From contig DJEF01000021.1 of NCBI GenBank assembly GCA_002431285.1, positions 10,570 through 32,952 on the forward strand: 22,383 bases of DNA, in the 5' to 3' direction. Both the position numbers and the translations under genes were made by a program. Under the pieces are notes generated by a model. It made no database searches. It worked only from the letters and a program-made list of their open reading frames with translations, and was not told where the DNA came from. Origin of the DNA: Ruminococcaceae bacterium UBA5905 (GTDB lineage: Bacteria > Bacillota > Clostridia > Oscillospirales > Acutalibacteraceae). Shown piece after piece: positions 16,388 through 22,383 of this stretch. Every line of letters starts with the position of its first letter. Within the stretch, counting starts at the first letter, position 1.

Positions 16388-17884
16388 GTGGGCACCGGCA
16401 CGCTGGCGAATTATGCCGCCGGGTATATCTGGTTCGGCGCAGACGACATGACCGCCAGCTGGGGCATCCCGGAGATCAAAGAGCTGGTCAGCGCCTCGGT
16501 GCTGTCCGCTTACTATACCGAAAATGCCAAAACCAACGAGACCATGACAAGTGCCGCTCTGTCCGACTATTGGGAGACCGACGGCGACTTGTTTAAGCGC
16601 AACGCCCAGTCAGTCAACTGGAACAACAGCTACGAGAACCTGTCGGTGGTGTATCTCAACACCCGGAAGTATAAGAGCTTTGAGATGACGGTGCCGTACC
16701 GGGTCTATCAGGGGAGCAACCACAACAACTCCACGCTGATCGGCTTCGGCGCAACGGAAATGGGCAGGAGTTTCTACTTTGACGACAATGCGGTGGCCTG
16801 CAACATCAGCAAATACGGCGCTATCTGCTCGGCGGATACCAGCGCCGCCTCCTATTGGTATAAAGGCGGCGGGTCGACCCTGCACGACACGGTAGCCGGC
16901 TGGGACGATCTGGCGGAGCACACCCTGACGGTACGGGTGGTGGACGGCACGGTGCTGTATTCCATCGACGGACACACCGTTTTCGGCCAGACGCTCCGGA
17001 GCTACACGGAGGCGGGCTATATCTTCTTTGCCTCCAATGAGTTGACCACCCGGTTCGGTGTGCCCTCCGTGCGGGAGCTGAGCGACACCGACACCTCCGG
17101 CAACGCCGCCAGCCCCCTGTATGGGAAGAAAGCCCTCTTCGTCGGCGACAGCATTTCCTATGGCGCGGGGGACGATATATTCGGGCTGTCCTGGGGCGGG
17201 CGCATCGGCATCCGGTATGGGATGGATTGGCTGAACCGGTCGGTCAGCGGCTCCACCGTGATGGAGACCGCCGGGATCCCCCAGATCAAGAATCAGCTGC
17301 CCGAGGAAACCTTTGATTATGTGGTGCTGGAGGGCGGCATCAACGATGCGCTGAAATCCCACCCGCTGGGCGTCATCTCCGATTCCTTTGACCCGGAGGG
17401 CTTTGACACCGCTACCTTCGGCGGTGCCTTCGAGGAGCTGCTGTATACCGCACGGCAGAAATACCCTCAAGCGAAATTGGGCTATATCGTGACGATGCGT
17501 GTGCCCGCGCTGGCAGATGACACGGCGCAGCGCTATTATGCGCTGGCGCAGGAAATCTGCGAAAAATGGGATGTGGCTTGTCTGAATCTCTTTGCGGATG
17601 AGGAGGTCACCGGCTGGTTCGCCGGCGGCGCCCATCTGCCGGACACCCTCCATCCGGACGCAGCCGGATATGAGCTGTTGACCCCGAAGATCGCTGCGTG
17701 GATGGAGAAGCTGGCAGTGACGGTTCTTGGCGATTGCAACGGCGACGGGCTTGTGGATGCCGCCGATGGCGTACTGCTGCGGCGGGCGCTGCTGGGGCTG
17801 GAGACGGCAACCTGGCGCTACAATGCCAATGGGGATATCTGTCTGGATATCCGCGATGTGGTGGCTCTGGCAGATAAGCTGTAA
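16388..17884 (+). CDS. 3' open frame of the interrupted gene: module A end, module B, SGNH hydrolase, dockerin
   Basis: This frame begins with a GTG directly after the TAG, but no ribosome site precedes it and the protein would lack a signal peptide. Independent use is therefore unlikely except by reinitiation. It encodes the end of module A (AAGYIWFGADD), complete module B with YKSFEMTV and IDGH, the SGNH domain with all catalytic blocks, and the dockerin. The SGNH domain differs strongly from the small cytosolic SGNH protein at 10011-10676, so the two are not recent copies. Confidence 0.6.
   Translation: MGTGTLANYAAGYIWFGADDMTASWGIPEIKELVSASVLSAYYTENAKTNETMTSAALSDYWETDGDLFKRNAQSVNWNNSYENLSVVYLNTRKYKSFEMTVPYRVYQGSNHNNSTLIGFGATEMGRSFYFDDNAVACNISKYGAICSADTSAASYWYKGGGSTLHDTVAGWDDLAEHTLTVRVVDGTVLYSIDGHTVFGQTLRSYTEAGYIFFASNELTTRFGVPSVRELSDTDTSGNAASPLYGKKALFVGDSISYGAGDDIFGLSWGGRIGIRYGMDWLNRSVSGSTVMETAGIPQIKNQLPEETFDYVVLEGGINDALKSHPLGVISDSFDPEGFDTATFGGAFEELLYTARQKYPQAKLGYIVTMRVPALADDTAQRYYALAQEICEKWDVACLNLFADEEVTGWFAGGAHLPDTLHPDAAGYELLTPKIAAWMEKLAVTVLGDCNGDGLVDAADGVLLRRALLGLETATWRYNANGDICLDIRDVVALADKL
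17729..17881 (+). other. Type I dockerin domain coding segment
   Basis: Two 12-residue calcium loops of the dockerin F-hand type are visible. The first, starting at GDCNGDGLVD, has D1-N3-D5-D9-D12 complete. The second, NANGDICLDIRD, has Asn at position 1 and N3-D5-D9-D12. Each is followed by a hydrophobic helix (VLLRRALLG; VVALADKL). Residues at loop positions 10-11, which often set cohesin choice, are AA and IR. The domain is C-terminal, as usual for cellulosomal enzymes. No cohesin is visible in the window. Confidence 0.85.
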
Positions 17885-17894
17885 TTTTCAACGG

Positions 17895-17945
17895 ATGGGT
17901 CGGCGGATAGATGCAAATCTATGCGCCGACCCATTATGTTTTATC
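17895..17945 (+). terminator. Terminator after the dockerin gene
   Basis: A perfect 11-base stem (17895-17905 with 17924-17934), then one G-G mismatch and a further 6-base stem closing on a GCAA tetraloop. It is followed by TATGTTTTAT. It starts 10 bases after the TAA. The tail is only moderately T-rich. Confidence 0.75.
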
Positions 17946-18166
17946 GGTCGGAAATCAAGGAGACTGGTTTCTGCAAAGGGATACCCAATGGCGGCTGGCG
18001 ACGGACGGAATTTGAATATCCACTGGAATCTGTCCGAAAGTAAAATTCGGCATTCGGCGCATTTTTCTTGCTTAACGATGGAAAAATTCGGAAATCATCC
18101 CGCTGTTTTCATTCGGTTTGATGAAAAAAAGCGGACTTATGCCGGGTGGGCGGCAGGAGGAAATGT
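17946..18166. other. Non-coding stretch upstream of P3
   Basis: No convincing gene. It is more A/T-rich than its surroundings. It contains four copies of ATTCGG (18045, 18052, 18086, 18111) with irregular spacing, which I cannot assign to any function. Confidence 0.3.
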
Positions 18167-18169
18167 GTC

Positions 18170-18229
18170 ATATTGTCTATATTGTCACGCAGTTTGTGTA
18201 TAGGAATACCCAAACGGCTGTGGTACAAT
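18170..18229 (+). promoter_or_regulatory. Promoter/operator region P3 of the six-module protein gene
   Basis: An extended -10 TGGTACAAT (18221-18229) has TTGTGTATA (18194-18202) at the same distance as the P1 and P2 boxes; the usual -35 is absent. Upstream, ATATTGTC is repeated at a 9-base period (18170-18177 and 18179-18186). The ATG lies 64 bases downstream of the -10. Confidence 0.5.
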
Positions 18230-18292
18230 ACCTGTAGGCTAAGTTGGACTGTACATATGGGTTCATAATACGCACGAAGGAGATGGAACTGT

Positions 18293-21200
18293 ATGAAACG
18301 ATCAGAGTATCGGGGGGCTTTCCGGCGCTGGACTTGTTGGATCGCGGCGGCAGTGTTGCTGATCACCGCGGTGTCGGTGGGCGGCGGGATCGTCTATGCG
18401 ACCAACCAGACCCCGGAGCAGGCGTTCACCGCTTATTACACGGACAGCATGAAGGGGGCGGCGGACGGCACGGCGACGTATGCGCAGGAAACGTTTTCCA
18501 AGCACTGGGAAGTTAACAAGGCTGGACGGTCGTGGCGTAAATTTGATGACAGCACCTGGGGCGAGGATGTGGACAAAACCATGGCGGTTTTGTACTATAA
18601 TGCCCGCACCTACCAAAGCTTTGATATGACCGTAGAATATGCCACCGCGGATCCCCATAAAAATTTCGGAGAATGGATAGCATTCTTCGGTTTCGGCGCG
18701 ACCATGGGGCGCAGCTGGATGGATGTGGAGAATAAAGGCGATACCGCCTTTATCATTCACCCCGGCGGTTTGCTGCTCAACGCCAAGAACAAAGACTGGT
18801 ATCCGGGGGCCGCCGCGTCCGATCAGGTGAATAAGAGCGGCGGTACCTGGGATTCCAATGGAGTACATACGCTGCGGCTGCGGGTGAACGGAGTCAGCTT
18901 TAAGGTCTGGATCGACGGCTATGAGCTGACCAGCGGCAGCAACGCGAATTACGAGGGCGGGTATATCTATTTTGCCGCCAACGCCGGATCTGCGCAGTTC
19001 GGCGTTCCTGAGGTTAAGGAAATCCAGCCCACGGTGGAGCCGGATGCCTTTACCGCCTATTATACGGACAGTGCGGCGGATAATGACGAGCTGCAGGCGG
19101 TGGAGCTGTCCGACTATTGGCAGCTGAACGAGGACGGCTCCCGGCTGGAGCGGACGGCAAAGGACGCGGCACAGACTGCCGATGGCAACACCCATATGGC
19201 GGCGCTGTTTTCTACCGCCGGTCTGTATCAGAATTTCGAGACCCGGGTGCAGGTGATGCGTCCCGCAGAGGGGCAGTCCAGGGCGCTCATCGGGTTCGGC
19301 GGCACGGATGGAAAAAACTGGCGCTTGACGGAGGGCGCCTGCGCCTTTACTCTGGATGAGGATGGCGCGGTGTACGATGCGGTGAGCGGCGCGCTGCTGT
19401 CCGCTCAGAGCGCCCGCCAGCTGGCGGAGGCTGCCGCCGGAGGCGATGCGTGGAATTCCGCGACGGCGGAGGTCACCTTGCGGGTGGTGGAAAAGACCTA
19501 TACCATCGCCGTCAACGGGTATTGCGTGTATACCGGTTATGCGGAGAAATATCAGGAGGGTGCGCTGTTCATCGGTTCCGGCACCGCCGGGGTCTCGTTC
19601 GGCGCTCTGAGCACCAAGCAGCTCAAGAGTTTCTCCCAATTCACGCCGTATTATGCAGCCACGATGACGGGCGCACAAAAGCCGCAGCCTGCGCATTTCT
19701 CGGAGCATTGGGAGCTGAATGCGCAAGGCTATCCCGTGAGCCGCCACCTGACCAACCAGGCGTATGCTCAGCTGGTGTATAACACCGATGTGTACCGGGA
19801 TTTTGAGCTGACCGTGCAGTATTCCGCTCCGTCCGATTATGCGTCGACCGGGCTGGCAGCATTCGGCTTCGGCGGCAAGCCGGGGGATAATCTGTCGGAT
19901 ACCGGCGCGGTGGGGTATCTGCTCCATTCTGCCGGAGCCATCCTGGACGCCAAAAATGAAGGCTGGGTCACTGCCGGGGACAAGACCGCGTCCGCGCAGG
20001 CGAAGGCAGCCGGCAAAACGTATGACGCTGCCGGGCTGCATACCCTGCAGGTGACGGTGGAGTTCCGCAAGGTCAAGGTGACCATCGACGGCTACACGGT
20101 GGCGGAGTTTACTCTCGGCGACAGCTATGTGGGCGGGAATGTATGGTTCGCCGCTCGGGCGGACGGCGTGATGCTGAAAAGCCTGTCGGTGGAAAAGCGG
20201 GGCACACTGAATATTTCCGAGTGGAAGCCCTACCACACCAATACGGTGGTCGGTTCCCAATTTTATCCCGAAAAGGATCTCAGCCGGTACTGGCAAAAGA
20301 CGAACTACGACACCACCCTGACCCGCGTGACGGATAAGGATGGCGACACCGGCAGCAATGTGGCAATTTTCTATTATACCAACAACAGCTTTTTCAATGT
20401 GGATATGACGGCGCAGTATGCTACGGATGGCAGCGACCGGTATGTGACCTATTTCGGTATCGGCGCCACCACGGGTACCACTTGGATGGATAATGCGTCG
20501 GATACGGTGTTTGGGGTTAACGGCGACGGCAAGCTGATGAATGTCAAGACCGGCGAGCTGTATGCGGCAGACTCCGCCAAGGCGCAGGCTGAGGCGGCGG
20601 GCAAGACCTGGGACCCCACCGGGATGCACAGTCTGACGATCCGCATGGTAGATAAAGCGTTTACGGTGAAAATCGACGGCTACACTGTTGCCACCGGTCA
20701 AAACGACAGCTATGCGGGCGGACGCATTTATGTGGGCGCCAGTGCTGCCGGTATCTCCTTTAACAAGATTGACGGGGTGAGCCTGCTGGATACGTCCATA
20801 TTCACCCCCTATTACACCAGCAGCATGAAAGGCGCTGCCGCCGGCACGGCAACCTATGCGCAGGAGGCGTTTTCCAAGCATTGGGAGGTCAACAAAGCTG
20901 GACGGGCGCAGCGGAATTTTGATGGCTGCACCTGGGGCGAAAATGTAGACTCCACTATGGCGGTGCTGTATTATAATGCGCGTACCTATCAGAGCTTTGA
21001 TATGACCGTGGAATATGCCACTACCTCCGGCTACAGCGATTGGGTAGCGTTCTTCGGCTTCGGCGGCGAGATCGGAAAAAGCTGGCAGGCATCCGACCGC
21101 AAGAGCGATACGGCGTTCATTCTCCACGCCGGCGGTCTGTTCCTCAACGCCAAGAACAGCCAGTGGCTCAACAACGGCAAAGCTGCTTCCGATCAGACGA

Positions 21201-22141
21201 ATGCGGCGCAGGGCGCAGGCACATGGAAAGCCGCAGGCATTCACACCCTACACGTGAATGTCAGCGGACAATCCTACAAGCTGTGGATCGACGGATATCT
21301 TGTCTGCACCGGTTCCAATCCCGATTATACCGGCGGCTACATCTATTTTGCCGCCAACGCCGGCAGTGTGCAGTTCGGCACGCCCACCGTCAAGGAGCTG
21401 ACCGACACGGCTGCCTATGAGGCGTATTACACCGATCAGCTGACCAAAGAAGATCTGCAGCCGGTGACGCTGGAGGATAAATGGTCGGTGACGGCGGACG
21501 GGCTGATGCTCTCCCGCAAGGACGGCAAAGATTCCAAGCCCAGCGACAGCACCTTTGAGGATCTGTCGGTGCTGTACTACAAGAAAGCCAAGTATAAGAA
21601 TTTCGATATGACGGTGGAATACACGGCGCTTTCCAATATGGACGATTTCTCCTGTCTGGTCGGGTTCGGTGCCAGCGCCCCGGGTAAATCCTGGCTGGCA
21701 GAGGAGGGGCAAAAGGCGTTCCTAATCCATTCCGGCGGCGGCATCCTGGATCCGAAGACCCTCAACTGGTATAACGGCAAGCCGGTGATGGATCAAATGA
21801 ATGCGGCGCTGGGTGCAGGCTCCTGGAAGACCGGCGGCACCCACACCCTGCGGGTTCGCTGTGAGGACAATTATTTCACCATCTGGATGGACGGCTATCT
21901 GTATACCGAGGCGGTCAATTCCCAGTATAAGGGCGGGTACATCTACTTTGCCTCCAATGCGGCGGGCGTGCAGTTCGGTTCGCCGACGGTGGTTTCATTG
22001 GATCAGGAAGAAGACTATTACGACCCCGATTACAGGGATAACGGCTGGCAGCCGACGGCGGAGGACGCCTATTTCGATTTCTCCCAGCGGAGAAAAGAAA
22101 CGGAAACTGTATACGAGTATACACCGATTCCGGTGCGGTAA
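18293..22141 (+). CDS. Large secreted protein of six tandem lectin-like modules
   Basis: A 1282-residue secreted protein with a signal peptide (basic start, hydrophobic core WIAAAVLLITAVSVGGGI, probable cut after VYA, residue 36). Almost all the rest is six modules of about 190-200 residues: about 44-244, 252-445, 449-635, 643-831, 836-1036 and 1041-1237. Each follows one plan: F(T)xYYT, HWEV or equivalent, YxxFDMTVxY, GFGxxxGxSW, AFxIHxGG, HTLRxRV, IDGY and YxGGYIYFAAN. Beta-strand-rich modules of this plan suggest a concanavalin A-like (LamG/DUF1080-type) sandwich, but I cannot name a family. No catalytic motif, dockerin, LPxTG or SLH domain is seen. The C-terminal tail (1238-1282) is acidic and Tyr-rich. 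GAAGGAGATGG precedes the ATG. A polysaccharide-binding or surface-coating role is inference. A lipoprotein gene follows after 22 bases. Confidence 0.88.
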   Translation: MKRSEYRGAFRRWTCWIAAAVLLITAVSVGGGIVYATNQTPEQAFTAYYTDSMKGAADGTATYAQETFSKHWEVNKAGRSWRKFDDSTWGEDVDKTMAVLYYNARTYQSFDMTVEYATADPHKNFGEWIAFFGFGATMGRSWMDVENKGDTAFIIHPGGLLLNAKNKDWYPGAAASDQVNKSGGTWDSNGVHTLRLRVNGVSFKVWIDGYELTSGSNANYEGGYIYFAANAGSAQFGVPEVKEIQPTVEPDAFTAYYTDSAADNDELQAVELSDYWQLNEDGSRLERTAKDAAQTADGNTHMAALFSTAGLYQNFETRVQVMRPAEGQSRALIGFGGTDGKNWRLTEGACAFTLDEDGAVYDAVSGALLSAQSARQLAEAAAGGDAWNSATAEVTLRVVEKTYTIAVNGYCVYTGYAEKYQEGALFIGSGTAGVSFGALSTKQLKSFSQFTPYYAATMTGAQKPQPAHFSEHWELNAQGYPVSRHLTNQAYAQLVYNTDVYRDFELTVQYSAPSDYASTGLAAFGFGGKPGDNLSDTGAVGYLLHSAGAILDAKNEGWVTAGDKTASAQAKAAGKTYDAAGLHTLQVTVEFRKVKVTIDGYTVAEFTLGDSYVGGNVWFAARADGVMLKSLSVEKRGTLNISEWKPYHTNTVVGSQFYPEKDLSRYWQKTNYDTTLTRVTDKDGDTGSNVAIFYYTNNSFFNVDMTAQYATDGSDRYVTYFGIGATTGTTWMDNASDTVFGVNGDGKLMNVKTGELYAADSAKAQAEAAGKTWDPTGMHSLTIRMVDKAFTVKIDGYTVATGQNDSYAGGRIYVGASAAGISFNKIDGVSLLDTSIFTPYYTSSMKGAAAGTATYAQEAFSKHWEVNKAGRAQRNFDGCTWGENVDSTMAVLYYNARTYQSFDMTVEYATTSGYSDWVAFFGFGGEIGKSWQASDRKSDTAFILHAGGLFLNAKNSQWLNNGKAASDQTNAAQGAGTWKAAGIHTLHVNVSGQSYKLWIDGYLVCTGSNPDYTGGYIYFAANAGSVQFGTPTVKELTDTAAYEAYYTDQLTKEDLQPVTLEDKWSVTADGLMLSRKDGKDSKPSDSTFEDLSVLYYKKAKYKNFDMTVEYTALSNMDDFSCLVGFGASAPGKSWLAEEGQKAFLIHSGGGILDPKTLNWYNGKPVMDQMNAALGAGSWKTGGTHTLRVRCEDNYFTIWMDGYLYTEAVNSQYKGGYIYFASNAAGVQFGSPTVVSLDQEEDYYDPDYRDNGWQPTAEDAYFDFSQRRKETETVYEYTPIPVR
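18422..22003 (+). repeat. Six tandem copies of a 190-200 residue lectin-like module
   Basis: Module borders: R1 18422-19024, R2 19046-19627, R3 19637-20197, R4 20219-20785, R5 20798-21400, R6 21413-22003. R1 and R5 are by far the closest pair (both contain SMKGAA, SKHWEVNKAGR, MAVLYYNARTYQSFDMT). Their DNA differs at many third codon positions, so the copy is not very recent or is held by selection at protein level. R2 and R3 are the most divergent; R2 has VNGY and lacks HTL before TLRVV. Confidence 0.85.
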
Positions 22142-22163
22142 AGTGCACTAAGGAGGGCTTACA

Positions 22164-22383
22164 ATGAAAAGAACACTGTGTTTGCTGGCGGCGGTATTGA
22201 TGATGGCTACCGTTTTTGCCGGCTGTTCAAAGAACGACGGAGATGTGTGGGAATCCTACTTCTCCACCATCGAGGGCACCAGGGGCGATAAGGACGCCAC
22301 CACCGGCGGAGCGGACTCCGACAAGGATTCATCCGGCAAGAATACCACCACCAAGGCGAACGGCGGGAAAAAGGGCGACAGCG
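22164..22383 (+). CDS. Lipoprotein, N-terminal part (3' end outside window)
   Basis: The first 73 codons of a gene running off the window. The signal peptide (MKRTLCLLAAVLMMATVFAGC) ends in a lipobox FAGC with Cys21 as the acylation site. A hydrophilic, Thr/Lys/Gly/Asp-rich linker follows (ATTGGADSDKDSSGKNTTTK), typical of surface lipoproteins that hold a domain away from the membrane. AAGGAGGG lies 7 bases before the ATG. It sits 22 bases after the six-module gene and is probably in the same operon. It could be a binding lipoprotein of a sugar transporter or a surface partner of the module protein; the visible part does not decide. Confidence 0.85.
   Translation, partial: MKRTLCLLAAVLMMATVFAGCSKNDGDVWESYFSTIEGTRGDKDATTGGADSDKDSSGKNTTTKANGGKKGDS

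Larger units (their letters stand above)
15806..17884 (+). pseudogene. Secreted two-module lectin-like / SGNH hydrolase / dockerin protein, interrupted by an in-frame TAG
   Basis: The full frame has 692 sense and nonsense codons before the final TAA, with a single internal TAG at codon 194 (16385-16387). Signal peptide 1-35 (cleavage after ATA); lectin-like module A about 39-218; module B about 224-430; SGNH hydrolase about 438-635 (GDSIS with Ser449, GGIND with Asn513, DTLHPD with Asp613 and His616); type I dockerin 642-691. AGGGAGGA precedes the ATG. Such an enzyme would be secreted and docked to a cohesin scaffold, probably as a deacetylase on plant polysaccharide. The reading frame is intact on both sides of the TAG, so the lesion is recent, a sequence error, or read through. 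TAG ends the kinase and the small SGNH gene in this window, so it is not globally recoded. Confidence 0.8.

Noticed and set aside
18045..18116. Four ATTCGG copies as a CRISPR or iteron array
   Set aside because: The units are six bases with irregular spacing (7, 34 and 25 bases) and there are no spacers or longer repeats.
18244..18272. TTGGAC with a downstream AT-rich element as a sigma-A promoter of the six-module gene
   Set aside because: The spacing to CATAAT is 14 bases and no -10-like hexamer is found at 17.
18302..21244. A 980-codon minus-strand open frame opposite the six-module gene
   Set aside because: No ribosome site or recognisable domain. Its apparent repeats mirror those of the true gene.
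18422..22003. The six tandem modules as scaffoldin cohesins
   Set aside because: They are about 190-200 residues rather than about 140 and share a lectin-like YxxFDMT / HTLRxRV / IDGY plan with the module beside the dockerin; no cohesin motif is visible.

Overview
The window looks like a chromosomal segment of a GC-rich, Gram-positive anaerobe of the class Clostridia, most like the gut Oscillospiraceae/Ruminococcus group. The reasons are strong AGGAGG-type ribosome sites, sigma-A promoters, lipobox lipoproteins, a pyruvate formate-lyase pair, and a type I dockerin on a secreted enzyme. The taxonomic call is inference; there is no marker gene here.

Layout. 1-1041 is the 3' end of a sensor histidine kinase, followed by a terminator. 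1201-2955 is a secreted beta-helix lipoprotein behind a probable response-regulator site. A shared hairpin separates it from the convergent pflB-pflA operon (5960-3010, minus strand), which has a near-consensus promoter at 6039-6067. From 6395 to 9900 an alpha-L-rhamnosidase-like GH78 gene and a GH28-like beta-helix gene overlap by four bases on the plus strand. They converge on a four-gene minus-strand operon (15401-10011): an AraC-type regulator, a GH3 glycosidase, a second GH28-like beta-helix protein and a small SGNH hydrolase. None of these enzymes has a signal peptide, so they fit intracellular processing of imported, rhamnose-containing (pectin-like) oligosaccharides. No transporter lies in the window.

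15806-22383 is a secreted-protein block. It starts with a protein carrying two lectin-like modules, an SGNH hydrolase domain and a dockerin, whose frame is interrupted by an amber codon. A 1282-residue secreted protein follows, made almost entirely of six copies of the same lectin-like module. The start of a lipoprotein gene comes last.

The most interesting points are: (1) an apparently uncharacterised module family of about 190-200 residues, present eight times in two neighbouring genes; (2) the combination of that module with SGNH and dockerin, broken by an in-frame TAG; (3) a shared, non-consensus promoter architecture (GTnnATA, 18 bases, TGGTAYAMT) upstream of the GH78 operon, the dockerin gene and the six-module gene, which suggests one regulon joining intracellular pectin enzymes to the secreted module proteins.
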